Shown here: in pieces, positions 25,301 to 35,051 of the stretch
How the letters are laid out: each line of letters starts with the position of its first letter
How positions within the stretch are numbered: position 1 is the stretch's first letter
Source: Betaproteobacteria bacterium
GTDB lineage: Bacteria; Pseudomonadota; Gammaproteobacteria; Burkholderiales; SG8-39
Assembly: GCA_004297625.1 (NCBI GenBank)
Contig: SCTY01000040.1
Coordinates: forward strand, 80,955-144,954
Reading direction: 5' to 3'
Length of the DNA: 64,000 nucleotides
Translations under genes and position numbers: made by a program
The notes under the pieces: generated by a model
What the model was told of the DNA's origin: nothing
What the model saw: only the letters and a program-made list of their open reading frames with translations
The model's database searches: none

Positions 25301-26579
25301 TAGCGAGCGCGCGCGCGGCCCAGTCGGCCCACGCGATGAGCGGCATGTCGCCGTCCATCGGGCCGACGAGCTGCACGCCGAGCGGCAGGCCGTGCGCGCC
25401 CTTGCCGTAGGGCACGGTGACGCACGGAACGCCGAAGAGCGTCCAGGCGCGGTTGAACACCGGGTCGCCGGTGCTCGCGTGCGAGCGCGGCGCTTCGCTC
25501 GGGGCGCTCGGCGTGAGCAGGAAATCGAGCTCGCGCATCTCCTCGGCGAGCGCGCGGCGACACTGGCGCGCGGTCTCGCGCACGGCGTCGTAGTCGGCGC
25601 GCGTCACTTTCCATCCCTCGTCGAGGCGCGGCTTGAGCGACGCGCTGATCTGGTCCGGGAAATTGATGTGCTCCCACGCGAGGGCGCGCGCCATCTCGAA
25701 GCCTATGACCACGTTGTGGCGGTCGAACAGAGCTTCGCTGCCCGGCGGGAGATCGAACTCGCGCACCTGGGCGCCGGCCCGCGCAAGGCGGCGCGCCGCG
25801 TCCTCGAGGTTCGCTTGCGTCCCGGCGTCGGCAAGCTGCCAGCGCGGCGTGCGGCAAAGACCGATGCGCGGCGTGCCGCTCGCCGGTGCGAACTCCGGCG
25901 CGGCGCGGCCCGAGAGCACCTCGAGCGCGAGCGCGAGATCTTCGGGATCCCTTGAGAAGATGCCGATCGTGTCGAGCGATTCGGCGACGAACTTGAGGCC
26001 GGCGCGGTTGATGCTGCCGAAGCTCGGCTTGATCGCGAACGTGCCGCAGTAGGCGGCGGGGCGGATGACCGAGCCGCCGGTTTGCGTGCCGAGCGCGAGC
26101 GGCACCATGGCGTCGGCCACCGCGGCCGCGGAGCCGCTCGAGGAGCCGCCCGGCGTGTGCGCGGGGTCGCGCGGATTGCGCGTCGGCGAGGGGTGGTTGG
26201 TCGCGAACTCGGTGGTGACCGTCTTGCCGAGGATCAGGCATCCCGCCTGCCTGAGGAGCGCGACGCAGGCGGCGTCGGCCCTCGGCTGGTGGTCGCGGTA
26301 GATCGGCGAGTTGTACTCGGTGCGCAGGCTCTCGGTATCGATGACGTCCTTGATGCCGAAAGGCACGCCGTGGAGCCGCGATCGGCGCGGCGTGCGGTCG
26401 AGCTCGCGCGCCTGGGTGAGCGCCTGCTTCTGGTGGATGAAGGCCCAGGCGCGCACCTCGTCGTCGCGCGCGGCGATGCGCTCGAGGCAGGCGTTAGCGA
26501 GCGCTTCGCACGTGATCTCTTGGCGCTCGATGCGGCGCGCGGCTTGGGCCGCGGAAAGCTCGTTCAATGCTTTTTCCAT
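25287..26579 (-). CDS. Amidase-signature family amidase
   Basis: A 430-residue amidase-signature enzyme. The Ser-cisSer-Lys triad is visible: Lys77 in [12 protein letters not shown], the [13 protein letters not shown] segment (cis-Ser near 147) and nucleophile Ser170 in [20 protein letters not shown]. It therefore should hydrolyse an amide, ester or carbamate. GatA-like sequence is shared across many amidases, but no GatB or GatC lies nearby, so this is a catabolic amidase rather than the tRNA amidotransferase. A cyclase and an alpha/beta hydrolase lie on the same strand just upstream, suggesting one short pathway. Confidence 0.92.
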   Translation of the reverse strand: MEKALNELSAAQAARRIERQEITCEALANACLERIAARDDEVRAWAFIHQKQALTQARELDRTPRRSRLHGVPFGIKDVIDTESLRTEYNSPIYRDHQPRADAACVALLRQAGCLILGKTVTTEFATNHPSPTRNPRDPAHTPGGSSSGSAAAVADAMVPLALGTQTGGSVIRPAAYCGTFAIKPSFGSINRAGLKFVAESLDTIGIFSRDPEDLALALEVLSGRAAPEFAPASGTPRIGLCRTPRWQLADAGTQANLEDAARRLARAGAQVREFDLPPGSEALFDRHNVVIGFEMARALAWEHINFPDQISASLKPRLDEGWKVTRADYDAVRETARQCRRALAEEMRELDFLLTPSAPSEAPRSHASTGDPVFNRAWTLFGVPCVTVPYGKGAHGLPLGVQLVGPMDGDMPLIAWADWAARALAITAA

Positions 26580-26606
26580 CGGCCAAGCGTAACACCCGCG
26601 ACCGAA

Positions 26607-27344
26607 TCAACTTTCGATTCCGACCACCCGCGCGGGCGATCCGTCCATGCCCTTGAGCCGCAGCGGCAGGGCGATCAAAGTGAACCGGGGAGCGATGTCG
26701 CCCAGGTGGGTGAGCATCTGGATCATCGGGATGCCGGCTTTCAGCCAGCGTTTGTGGTTCGCGCCGCGCTCGGCGGGCGTGAGGGTCATCCGCCAGAACG
26801 GCTTTTCGGGAAAGCAATCCATCGCCACCGCGGCGACTTGCCGCGCCTCGACCCATTCTCCGACGCTCGGGTCGAGATAAACCGTTTGCGCCCAAAAGTC
26901 CGGCGTGCCCCAGGCGCGATCGGTCCATAGCGTCTTGATGACGACGATCTCGTCGGCGGCCGGCTGCACGCCGGTGCGCTCGAGGTCCGCGGCGGTGACG
27001 CCCGCGCCGGCCGGCTTGTCGCTGACATCGAGGACCACCGCGGGGCGCATGACCAGGCGCTCGAGCGGCAGCCGATCCACGGCGCTGCCGTCGGAGTAGA
27101 AATGACGCGGCGCGTCGATGTGCGTGCCGACATGCGTGTTGAGCGTGAAGACGGTGTTCATCGAACCGATCGCGTCCGCTCCGGCCTGCAGATCCACCCC
27201 TTCCTCGCGCAGCCGCTTGCGCTGCGCCTCGTCGACCACGCTGACCGCCTGGACTTTGACGGGATGCTTCTCATAGAAAGCGATTTTCGGGATGCCGGCC
27301 ATCCCGGTCTCGAACGGCAGCGTCAGGTCTACGATGCGTGGCAT
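26607..27344 (-). CDS. Cyclase-family (kynurenine-formamidase-like) hydrolase
   Basis: A 245-residue member of the metal-dependent cyclase/formamidase family. The signature TLNTHVGTHIDAPRHFYSDG supplies the HxGxHxDxPxH metal ligands near residues 68-77. ATG 27344 follows AGGAGG at good spacing, which discards a 99-residue upstream extension. Members hydrolyse N-formylkynurenine, isatin and similar compounds. It lies between an alpha/beta hydrolase (11 bases upstream in transcription) and the amidase, so the three form a likely operon. Confidence 0.92.
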   Translation of the reverse strand: MPRIVDLTLPFETGMAGIPKIAFYEKHPVKVQAVSVVDEAQRKRLREEGVDLQAGADAIGSMNTVFTLNTHVGTHIDAPRHFYSDGSAVDRLPLERLVMRPAVVLDVSDKPAGAGVTAADLERTGVQPAADEIVVIKTLWTDRAWGTPDFWAQTVYLDPSVGEWVEARQVAAVAMDCFPEKPFWRMTLTPAERGANHKRWLKAGIPMIQMLTHLGDIAPRFTLIALPLRLKGMDGSPARVVGIES

Positions 27345-27355
27345 GGGACCGCCTC

Positions 27356-28165
27356 CTATTCGCAGGATCGAAGAAAGTCCCTGACCAGGCGATTGAACTC
27401 GTCCGGCCGCTCCCAGTGCACGAACCTGCCCGCACCCGGTATCGGCTTCGCCTCCGCGAAGTTCTCCATGCCGGAGAGCATCCCGGGCTGGTCCGGGTAA
27501 GGGTCGTTCGCGCCGCATACGCCGAGAACCGGAACCCTGATCCGGCGAAACTGCGGAACGAGATCGGGCACCGACAGCGCGAACTCGAGCATGCCGCGCC
27601 GGTACTCCTCCAGCGGATGGGCGGCGAACATGCGGATGCATTGCTCGCGGACGGGCGAATCCACCGGGATCACGCGGTAAATGGTTCTGCCCCCTTCGCG
27701 GCGCAGGAACTCGATCAGCGCCTCTCTTCCCTCGCGCTCGAGAATATCCGCGACCTGCGCGCTGTATCTTTCCCAGCGGTCGAAGTACAGCATCGCCTCG
27801 TGCATCTCGCTCCAGGCGACGATGACGAGACCCTTCACCCTGTCCGGATGCTGAATCGCGTAGTTCGCGGCGATGGTGGTGCCGAAGGCGACCGCGATGA
27901 TGACCGGCCTGCGGATCCCGAAATGATCGATCAGCGCGGCGAGGTCGCGCGTCTGGTTCGTCAGGGAGAATCCGTATTCCTTCGCCGTGGTGCCGGCGTG
28001 CCCCCTGCGGTTGTAGGCAAGGCAGCGGTGATCGCGCGAGAACTCGGGCAGCTGATGCTCCCAGTACTCCAGGCCGTGGATCTCGCCGTGAATGAAGACG
28101 AGATCCTGCCCCTGTCCTATGAGCTCATAGCGGAAGCTGCAGTCGTTCGCGGTGACGAGCGGCAT
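27356..28165 (-). CDS. Alpha/beta hydrolase-fold protein with nucleophile Ser replaced by Ala
   Basis: A 269-residue alpha/beta hydrolase fold: LVFIHGEIHGLEYWEHQLPE, CLAYNRRGHAGTT, then the elbow strand VIIAVAFGTTIAANYAI followed by QHPDRVKGLVIVAW, and a late FVHWERPDEFNRLVRDFL with the His. The elbow normally reads G-x-S-x-G; here it is A-V-A-F-G, with a clear GCC alanine codon at the serine position. The late His is kept, so the protein either uses a nucleophile-independent mechanism (as some cofactor-less dioxygenases and hydratases do) or is inactive. It starts the cyclase-amidase operon. ATG 28165 was chosen by family fit; the spacing signal is weak. Confidence 0.82.
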   Translation of the reverse strand: MPLVTANDCSFRYELIGQGQDLVFIHGEIHGLEYWEHQLPEFSRDHRCLAYNRRGHAGTTAKEYGFSLTNQTRDLAALIDHFGIRRPVIIAVAFGTTIAANYAIQHPDRVKGLVIVAWSEMHEAMLYFDRWERYSAQVADILEREGREALIEFLRREGGRTIYRVIPVDSPVREQCIRMFAAHPLEEYRRGMLEFALSVPDLVPQFRRIRVPVLGVCGANDPYPDQPGMLSGMENFAEAKPIPGAGRFVHWERPDEFNRLVRDFLRSCE

Positions 28166-28229
28166 AAGGGCGAGAAAGCCGGCGCGGCTACTATACCGGC
28201 AATCGCTCGTCGCGGGACCGGAGCGGCTG

Positions 28230-28259
28230 TTGACACCGCTCCGCGCCCTGACATATCGT
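28230..28259 (+). promoter_or_regulatory. Candidate sigma-70 promoter for the ABC/hydantoinase operon
   Basis: TTGACA at 28230-28235 and TATCGT at 28254-28259 are separated by 18 bases, 58 bases upstream of the receptor start at 28318. The gap lies between divergent operons, where a promoter is expected. Confidence 0.4.
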
Positions 28260-28317
28260 AAGAACGCATACAAAGAGCTGTTCTGCGGTTCACATACCGC
28301 GTCCTGAGGAGGAGAGC

Positions 28318-29271
28318 ATGGTTCGCTATCGCCGGGGTTTCCTGGCTGCCGCTGTTGCCGCGGGTCTTGCGCTCGCGAGCGGCACGCAGGTCTTCGCGCA
28401 AGACAAGATCAGGGTGGGGCTTCTTCCGTTCTCCGAATCGCTCGGCGCCGTGATCGCGGACAAGCAGGGTCTCTTCAAGCAGGAGGGCCTCGACGTCGAG
28501 CTGAGCAAGGTGGGGAGCGGCGCGCAAGCCGTGCCGGTCCTGCAGGCAGGGAAGCTCGAGATCGTGCTCAGCAACACTATTACCACCCTGCAGGCCATCG
28601 AGGCCGGGCTCGATGCCGTGATCGTGGCGCCGAGCGCAGTCGTGCGCAGCGCGCCCCCGGACACCACGAGCGCGGTCCTCGTGCGCAAGGGCGGCGACAT
28701 CAAGACGCCGAAAGACCTCGAAGGCAAGCGTTTCGCCGTAAACGTGATCAACAGCACCGCCTGGCTGTATGCCGTCGCTTTTCTCGACAAGCACGGGATC
28801 AGCCGCAGCAAGGTGCGCTTCGTGGAGGTGCCGTTTCCCCAGATGAACGACCCGCTGATCAACGGCCAGCTCGATGCGATCGGCCAGGTGGAGCCGTTCC
28901 GCACCATCGCCGAAGGCACCGGCAAGGTCGATATCCTCGGCTGGACCTATGTCGAGGTGCAGCCCAACGCCGACGTGACGCAGTACCTCGCGTTGCGCTC
29001 CTGGGTGGACAAGCACCGCAGCGCCGCGGTCAAGTTCGCGCGCGCGGTCATCCAGGGGTCCAAGTACCTGAACGAAAACGAGGCGGCTGCGCGCGAGGCC
29101 AACCTGCAGTTCACCAACCTGAACCCCGCCCTGAAAGACAAGGTCATGCTGCCCCGTTTCGGCACCGAGGTGAGCGGAGCCGAGGTGCGCAAGACCATGG
29201 ACCTGATGCTGAAGTACGGCCTGCTGAAGAAGCGCGTCGACGTCTCCAAGCACATCCTGAGGATGAAATAG
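28318..29271 (+). CDS. NitT/TauT-type ABC importer solute-binding protein
   Basis: A 317-residue periplasmic receptor: signal peptide (AAAVAAGLALASGTQVFAQ) followed by KIRVGLLPFSESLGAVIADK, LQAGKLEIVLSNTITTLQAI, TPKDLEGKRFAVNVINSTA and LINGQLDAIGQVEPFRTI, all typical of SsuA/ThiY-type proteins. A strong ribosome site GAGGAGGAG precedes ATG 28318. ATPase and permease follow, then a hydantoinase/oxoprolinase pair and a RutB-like enzyme. The ligand is therefore probably a pyrimidine breakdown product, hydantoin or another cyclic ureide. Confidence 0.9.
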   Translation: MVRYRRGFLAAAVAAGLALASGTQVFAQDKIRVGLLPFSESLGAVIADKQGLFKQEGLDVELSKVGSGAQAVPVLQAGKLEIVLSNTITTLQAIEAGLDAVIVAPSAVVRSAPPDTTSAVLVRKGGDIKTPKDLEGKRFAVNVINSTAWLYAVAFLDKHGISRSKVRFVEVPFPQMNDPLINGQLDAIGQVEPFRTIAEGTGKVDILGWTYVEVQPNADVTQYLALRSWVDKHRSAAVKFARAVIQGSKYLNENEAAAREANLQFTNLNPALKDKVMLPRFGTEVSGAEVRKTMDLMLKYGLLKKRVDVSKHILRMK

Positions 29272-29278
29272 CAGGACG

Positions 29279-30094
29279 GTGACGAGCTCCACGGCGGCCT
29301 ACCTGTGCGCCCGCGGCGTGCGCAAGGCCTATGCGGCCCCGGGCGGCAGCACGGTCGCGCTGTCGGGCGTTGACGTCGACATCGAGCGCGGGACCTTCGT
29401 TTCCATCATCGGCCCCTCGGGCTGCGGAAAATCGACCCTCCTGCAAATCATCGCCGGCCTCGTTCCGGCGAGCGGCGGCGAGATTTTTCTCAACGGGCGC
29501 AAGGTCGAGGAGCCGCCGCCCCCGGTCATTTACGTGTTTCAGCAGTACCAGCGGTCGCTGTTTCCGTGGAAGACGGTCCAGCGCAACGTGGCCTACGGGC
29601 TCGAGAACCGGGGAGCGTACGACGCGGCGGAAATCGAGAGGCGCACGCGCGAATTGATCCGGCTCGTGAAGCTCTCCGGTTTCGAGAACCATTATCCCTG
29701 GCAGCTTTCGGGCGGAATGCAGCAAAGGGTCGCGATCGCGCGCGCCCTGGTGTGCCGGCCGGACGTCCTGCTCATGGACGAGCCGTTCAGCTCGGTGGAC
29801 GCGCTCACCCGGGCCGGGCTGCAGGAGCTGCTGCTCCAGCTCTGGCGCGAGCTCAAGTTCACCGTCGTGTTCGTCACGCACGACGTCGACGAAGCGATCT
29901 ACCTGTCGACGAGGGTCGTGGCGCTGAGCCGCGCGCCCGCGCGCGTGGCGGTCGACATCGCCATCGACCTCCCGCATCCGCGCGACCAGATCGCGACGCG
30001 CGAGCTGCCGCGCTACCTCGAATATCGCCACCGCCTGCTCGCGCAGCTCTTCGCCGAGGAAGGTCTCGAGTCGACGGCGCGGGCTGCGGCATGA
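29279..30094 (+). CDS. ABC importer ATPase subunit
   Basis: A 271-residue ATPase with Walker A GPSGCGKST near residue 44, Q-loop YVFQQYQRSLFPWK, signature LSGGMQQRV near 143, Walker B VLLMDEPFSSVD and H-loop FVTHDVDEAIYL. The start is GTG 29279, 7 bases after the receptor stop. Its stop overlaps the permease start as ATGA. The C-terminus is the long form common in the SsuB/TauB group. Confidence 0.93.
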   Translation: MTSSTAAYLCARGVRKAYAAPGGSTVALSGVDVDIERGTFVSIIGPSGCGKSTLLQIIAGLVPASGGEIFLNGRKVEEPPPPVIYVFQQYQRSLFPWKTVQRNVAYGLENRGAYDAAEIERRTRELIRLVKLSGFENHYPWQLSGGMQQRVAIARALVCRPDVLLMDEPFSSVDALTRAGLQELLLQLWRELKFTVVFVTHDVDEAIYLSTRVVALSRAPARVAVDIAIDLPHPRDQIATRELPRYLEYRHRLLAQLFAEEGLESTARAAA

Positions 30095-30885
30095 CGGATT
30101 CGCAACGCGTGGTTTTCTGGCGCAGCCGCTGGCTGGGCGTCGCCTTCATCGCCGCCATCCTCGCGGTCTGGGAAATCGCCTCGGCCTCCGGCATGGTGCC
30201 GTCGCTGTCCTTCCCGCGCGTCAGCGCCATCCTCGTCACCTGGTGGGAGATCCTGCGCTCCGGCGAGCTGCTGCGCGAGCTCCTTCCCAGCCTGCTTCGC
30301 ATGTTCGGCGGCTACCTGGTCGGGGCCGCGCTCGGGGTGCTGATCGGCTTGCTGATGGGCTCGCTGCGCACCGTGTATTACCTCCTGGAGCCGATCACCG
30401 AGGTGCTGCGCCCGATTCCCAGCCCCGCTTATATCCCGATCGTCATCCTGTTCCTCGGCATCGACGACGAGATGAAGATATTCATGATCGCCTTCGCCTC
30501 CTTCTTCCCGGTGCTTCTCAATACTTACAGCGGCGTGCGCGCGGTCGATCCGGTCCAGGTGCAGACGGCGCGCACGTTCGGCGTGAAGGGCCGCAAGCTT
30601 CTTTGGCAGATCGTGCTGCCCTCCGCCGCGCCCTTTATCTTCACCGGCATGCGGATCAGCCTGGCGGTGGCGCTGATCGTGATGGTCATCAGCGAGATGG
30701 TGGCGGCGAGCAACGGCATCGGCTATTTCATTCTCGCCGCGCAGCGCGGCTTCAAGATCCAGGAGATGTACGCCGGAGTCTTCACCCTCGCCGTCGTCGG
30801 CTATAGCTTCAACCGCCTGTTCCTGCTGATCGAGAACCAGGTCCTCGCCTGGCACTACGGCCACACGCAGCAGCAGCGCAACTGA
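30091..30885 (+). CDS. ABC importer permease (SsuC/TauC type)
   Basis: A 264-residue protein with six helices of the BPD_transp_1 family. The ATPase-docking loop corresponds to SGVRAVDPVQVQTARTFGVK. The typical family segment LRPIPSPAYIPIVILFLGI precedes it. ATG 30091 overlaps the ATPase stop. It is the only permease of this system, so a homodimeric channel is expected, unlike the two-permease importer at 6479-8023. Confidence 0.93.
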   Translation: MTDSQRVVFWRSRWLGVAFIAAILAVWEIASASGMVPSLSFPRVSAILVTWWEILRSGELLRELLPSLLRMFGGYLVGAALGVLIGLLMGSLRTVYYLLEPITEVLRPIPSPAYIPIVILFLGIDDEMKIFMIAFASFFPVLLNTYSGVRAVDPVQVQTARTFGVKGRKLLWQIVLPSAAPFIFTGMRISLAVALIVMVISEMVAASNGIGYFILAAQRGFKIQEMYAGVFTLAVVGYSFNRLFLLIENQVLAWHYGHTQQQRN

Positions 30886-30897
30886 GGCGGCGAAACG

Positions 30898-33021
30898 TTG
30901 GACACCGGGTTTGTCGTTGCAGTCGATGTCGGAGGCACATGCACCGACTGCGTCGTATTCCGGCCGGGCGAGCCCTTGCGGATCGGCAAGAGCCTCTCCA
31001 CGCCGCCTGATTTTGCGCACGGCGTGATGGACGCGGTTCGCTCCGCCGCGCTCTCGATGGGACTCGAGCTGGAGGCCTTGCTGGGCGAGACGGCGTTGTT
31101 TCTTCACGGCTCGACGGTGGTCGACAATGCGCTCCTCACCAAAGAGGGAGCGCCGACAGGCCTTGTCACCACCGCCGGCTTCGAAGACACGCTGTTGATG
31201 ACCCGCGGCGCCTACGGGCGCTGGTCCGGGCAGCCCGAGGAAGTCATCAAGCACCCCGTGGCCACCGACCGGCCCTCGCCCCTGGTGCCGCGCACGCGAA
31301 TCTTCGGCGTGAGGGAGCGGGTCGACAAGAACGGAGAAGTGCTCGAGACGCTCGACGAGCCGTCGGTGGAAGCGGCGGTTGGCGCGTTACTGCGCCAAGG
31401 CGTGCGCGCCGTCGCCGTGTGCCTGCTGTGGTCGTTCCGCAACCCGGCGCACGAGCGTCGCGTGAGGGAGATCATCCGCCGGATGGATGCGACGGTGGAA
31501 GTATCGATCTCCTCGGAGGTCGCCCCGGTGCCCGGCGAATACGAGCGCAGCTCGACCACCGTCATCAATGCCTATGCCGCGGGCGTGACGCGGGCCTACC
31601 TCGAGGAGCTGAGCAAGCTCCTGTCGCGCGCGCGATATGGCGGCGAGCTGCTTGTCATGCAGGGCTATGGCGGCCTGGTACCTGTCGCCGAAGCGGCGAA
31701 GCGCCCGGTCGGCATGATCGAGTGCGGGCCCGCGGCCGGCATGATAGGCGCACGTTTCCTGGGCGACGTACTGGGCGACGCGGACATCATTGCCGCCGAC
31801 ATGGGCGGCACCACGTTCAAGGTCGGCGTCATCTCCGGCGGAGAGCTCGATTACGCGCGCGAGCCCCTGGTCGATCGCTATCACTACATCGCTGCAAAGC
31901 TCGAGCTCGTCTCCATCGGCGCGGGCGGCGGCAGCATCGTGACGATAGAGCCCCATACCCGGCGTCCCAAGGTCGGACCGCGCAGCGCAGGCTCGCGTCC
32001 CGGCCCGGTGTGCTACGGCCGCGGTGGCGCGGAGCCGACGCTGACCGACGTCGCCGCCATAATCGGCTACATGGATCCGCGCACGTTTCTCGGCGGCGCG
32101 CTTCCCCTGGATATCGAAGCGGCGCGCCGCGTGTTCGAGCACAAGGTCGCGCGGCCGCTCGGCATGGAAGTGGAAGAAGCGGCGATAGGCATCTACCGCA
32201 TCGCTTGCGCGCAATTGTCCGATCTGGTGCGCAGCGTGACCGTGGAACGGGGCCTCGATCCGCGCGAGTTCGTATTGCACGCGTTCGGCGGCAGCTGCGG
32301 GCTGTTCGCGGGGGCATTCGCGCGCGAGCTCGGCATCGAGCGCGTGCTCATCCCTTTCACCGCCTCGGTGAACTGCGCGTTCGGCATGGTGACCGCGGAC
32401 GTCGTGCACAACTACGCGGTGGTTCAGCCCGTGGCTGCACCGGTAGCCGCCGAATCGATCAACGGCATCCTCCAGCCCATGGCCGAGCAGGCGCTGCGCC
32501 AGCTTGCCGCCGAAGGATTTGCGCCGGAGGCAGTGCGGCTGAAATGGGCGGTGGACCTGCGCTACCGGAGGCAGGTGCACCAAGTGACGACGCCGCTGCG
32601 CCTCAGCGGGTCCGCCGTATCCGGCTTGCCCGTAACCGAGGAGGCAGCCCAGAGGCTGCTCAACGACTTCGAGCAGCTCTACGAGATGCGCTACGGGCGC
32701 GGTTCGGCGTTTCGCGCCGCGGGCATCGAGCTCGTGACTTTCCGCCTCACGGCGAGCGGCTTGATGCGCCGCCCCGACAGCCGGCCCGAGCCGTCAGGCA
32801 GCGAGGACGCGACCGCGGCGCAGATGGGCGAGCGCGCCATTTTCGTGGAAAGCGCCAGCGGCTTGCGCCCGGCTCGCACCTACGACTTTGCGCGTCTGCG
32901 GCCGGGGAATCGCGTCCCCGGTCCGGCGGTCGTGCACTCGGCGATCACCACCCTGGTCGTCCCCGCGGGGCAGCGCGCGCACATGGACGGCTACCGCAAT
33001 CTCGTGCTTACTGCCGGCTGA
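30898..33021 (+). CDS. hyuA: Hydantoinase/oxoprolinase A-type subunit (ATP-dependent)
   Basis: A 707-residue protein of the HyuA family. N-terminal actin-like ATPase motifs VAVDVGGTCTDCVVF and LFLHGSTVVDNALLTK, and a second phosphate loop ADMGGTTFKVGVI near 300, are visible. Later family blocks include IECGPAAGMIGARFLGD and GSCGLFAGAFARELGIERV. These subunits hydrolyse or carboxylate rings such as N-methylhydantoin, 5-oxoproline or acetone at the cost of ATP. The start is TTG 30898, 12 bases after the permease. Together with the B subunit 8 bases downstream it forms the enzyme; ring specificity is not readable. Confidence 0.92.
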   Translation: MDTGFVVAVDVGGTCTDCVVFRPGEPLRIGKSLSTPPDFAHGVMDAVRSAALSMGLELEALLGETALFLHGSTVVDNALLTKEGAPTGLVTTAGFEDTLLMTRGAYGRWSGQPEEVIKHPVATDRPSPLVPRTRIFGVRERVDKNGEVLETLDEPSVEAAVGALLRQGVRAVAVCLLWSFRNPAHERRVREIIRRMDATVEVSISSEVAPVPGEYERSSTTVINAYAAGVTRAYLEELSKLLSRARYGGELLVMQGYGGLVPVAEAAKRPVGMIECGPAAGMIGARFLGDVLGDADIIAADMGGTTFKVGVISGGELDYAREPLVDRYHYIAAKLELVSIGAGGGSIVTIEPHTRRPKVGPRSAGSRPGPVCYGRGGAEPTLTDVAAIIGYMDPRTFLGGALPLDIEAARRVFEHKVARPLGMEVEEAAIGIYRIACAQLSDLVRSVTVERGLDPREFVLHAFGGSCGLFAGAFARELGIERVLIPFTASVNCAFGMVTADVVHNYAVVQPVAAPVAAESINGILQPMAEQALRQLAAEGFAPEAVRLKWAVDLRYRRQVHQVTTPLRLSGSAVSGLPVTEEAAQRLLNDFEQLYEMRYGRGSAFRAAGIELVTFRLTASGLMRRPDSRPEPSGSEDATAAQMGERAIFVESASGLRPARTYDFARLRPGNRVPGPAVVHSAITTLVVPAGQRAHMDGYRNLVLTAG

Positions 33022-33029
33022 CCATCGCC

Positions 33030-35051
33030 ATGGATCCCGTCACTTTCGAAATCATCCGCCACCGGCTGTTCCGCGTCGTAGAAGAGGCGGTCATTACCCT
33101 GAAGAACGTGTCGGGGAGCCCGACCACGAACGAGGGTCACGACCTGATGGTTTCGCTCTATACGGCGTCCGGCGGCCTGCTGATGGGCGGGGTCGGCTTT
33201 CTGCATCACCTCAGCAGCGCGTCCGAGGCCTGCAAGGCGATCATCCGCCGCTTCGGCGCGTCGGTCTCCGCCGGGGACGTTTACTTGCTGAACGATCCGT
33301 ATACGGCGGCGCTGCATACCTCGGACGTATACCTGATCGCACCGATCCACTACCAGGGCGAGCGGGTCGCCTGGTCGGCGTGCTTCGTGCACGTCAACGA
33401 TATCGGGGCGATGAATCCCGGCGGCTTCTCTCCGGAGGCGCGCGACATATTCCACGAGGGGTTTTCCTCGCCCGGCTTGCGTATCGTGCAGCGCGGTGAA
33501 TTGTGCGAGGACGTGCTCGATACGCTGCTCAACATGGTGCGCTCCCCGGAGATGGTGGGCCTCGACCTGCGCTCCATGATCGCCTGCAATCACGTGGCGG
33601 CCGAACGCATGTGCGCGCTTCTCGATCGTTACGGCGCGCCGGCGCTGGCGGAAGTCGGCAACACGCTCATCGAGCAGTCCGAGCAGCTGCTGCGCCAACG
33701 ACTCTCGGAGCTGCCCAACGGCCGCTGGCACGCGCGCCAGTACATGGACGTCGAGGGCAAGCCGGTCACGATCCAGCTCGCGATGACGAAGAAGGGCGAT
33801 GCGCTGGTATTCGATTTCACGGGCTCGAGCCCGCAGCTCGACCGCGGGGTCAACTGCACCCGCTGGGCCACCTGGGGCGGGCTGCTTGCGCCGCTGTATC
33901 CGACGCTGTGCAACGACATGACGTGGAACGAGGGCATCCTGCGGCCGGTCAGCATGATCGCCCCCGAAGGCACGGTGGTGAACTGCGTGCGTCCCGCTCC
34001 CGTATCGATCGCCACCACGGCAGCCGTGCAGGCGGTCAACAATGCTTCGCTGCTTTGTATTTCCAAGATGCTGGCCGCGAGCCCCGACTACGCGTCCGAG
34101 GCGACCGCCGTATGGCACGGAAGCCATCTGTGCCTCTACCTCTTCTGCCGGAACGCGCGCGGCGATACCGTCATCGGCTCGACGACGGAAACGTTCGCCG
34201 GCTCGGGCGGAGCGCGCTGGCAGCGCGACGGCATGGACGTCGGCGGCGAAATCCCGAACCCGATATCCCGCATGGCCAACGTCGAGACCAACGAAGCGAT
34301 GTTTCCGATCCGCTACCTGTTTCGCCGGCGCATGCGCGATTCGGGAGGCGCGGGCGAGTTCCGCGGCGGCACGGGCGGCGAATACGCGATCGTGCCGCAC
34401 GGCGCCCTGGAGGACACCGTGGGCTTCGTGGTGAGCGGCAAAGGTGTCGAGTTTCCGATGGGACACGGCCTGGGCGGCGGATACCCGGGGGCTCCCGGGC
34501 GCTATGTCATCGTGCGCGGCGGGGGCGATGGTCCAGGGGCGCCGCTCGCGCTGGAGGAGATGGCCGATGCGCGCCAAGAGGTTAACTGGGGCGTGTACTC
34601 ACTGCGAGGCAAGGACGTGCTCTACGTGCGCTGGAACGGCGCCGGCGGTATCGGCGATCCGATGCGGCGCGCGCCGGAAGCGGTGGCCGCCGATGTGCGC
34701 GAAGGCGTGGTTTCCGTGGAAGCCGCGCGCAAGCTTTACGGCGTTGCACTGACCCCCGCGCTCGAGGTCGACGCGGCCGCCACGCAGGCGTTGCGCCGCG
34801 GGCGCTGCAACGGCTCGTCGCAGCGCTCGAAAACCATGCTGCCCCGGACATGCCGCTCGTGCGGCTATAGCGAACCGGCGGGTAATTTCCGCATCGTTGA
34901 GCGCCTCATGCGCGAGCTGGGCTCTGTTTACACTACAGGGGCGCATACCCTGCTGCGCGAAGTGAGGTGTCCCGCCTGCGGCGAGGCGATCGATGCCCAG
35001 GTCGCAGCCCGGGGAGACCCGCCGATCATTGACGAGGTGAGCCAGACATGA
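33030..35051 (+). CDS. hyuB: Hydantoinase/oxoprolinase B-type subunit with C-terminal zinc-ribbon extension
   Basis: A 673-residue HyuB protein. Residues 1 to about 560 follow the family: MDPVTFEIIRHRLFRVVEEA, YLLNDPYTAALHTSDVYLIA, ACFVHVNDIGAMNPGGFS and AGSGGARWQRDGMDVGGEIP. The last about 85 residues are unusual: two CxxC knuckles (TCRSCGYSEP and VRCPACGEAID), a zinc-ribbon-like pattern. This resembles the small gamma-type subunit that is separate in acetone/acetophenone carboxylase systems, here apparently fused to the C-terminus. The next gene overlaps its end as ATGA. It would act with HyuA on the imported cyclic compound. Confidence 0.9.
   Translation: MDPVTFEIIRHRLFRVVEEAVITLKNVSGSPTTNEGHDLMVSLYTASGGLLMGGVGFLHHLSSASEACKAIIRRFGASVSAGDVYLLNDPYTAALHTSDVYLIAPIHYQGERVAWSACFVHVNDIGAMNPGGFSPEARDIFHEGFSSPGLRIVQRGELCEDVLDTLLNMVRSPEMVGLDLRSMIACNHVAAERMCALLDRYGAPALAEVGNTLIEQSEQLLRQRLSELPNGRWHARQYMDVEGKPVTIQLAMTKKGDALVFDFTGSSPQLDRGVNCTRWATWGGLLAPLYPTLCNDMTWNEGILRPVSMIAPEGTVVNCVRPAPVSIATTAAVQAVNNASLLCISKMLAASPDYASEATAVWHGSHLCLYLFCRNARGDTVIGSTTETFAGSGGARWQRDGMDVGGEIPNPISRMANVETNEAMFPIRYLFRRRMRDSGGAGEFRGGTGGEYAIVPHGALEDTVGFVVSGKGVEFPMGHGLGGGYPGAPGRYVIVRGGGDGPGAPLALEEMADARQEVNWGVYSLRGKDVLYVRWNGAGGIGDPMRRAPEAVAADVREGVVSVEAARKLYGVALTPALEVDAAATQALRRGRCNGSSQRSKTMLPRTCRSCGYSEPAGNFRIVERLMRELGSVYTTGAHTLLREVRCPACGEAIDAQVAARGDPPIIDEVSQT

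Noticed and set aside
25287..26579. GatA subunit of the tRNA amidotransferase
   Set aside because: The fold and triad fit, but no gatB or gatC is nearby and the neighbours are catabolic hydrolases.
31419..35051. 1210-residue open frame
   Set aside because: It is the shifted frame of hyuA (Arg/Ala-rich, no motifs) running into the true hyuB frame; the real genes start at 30898 and 33030.
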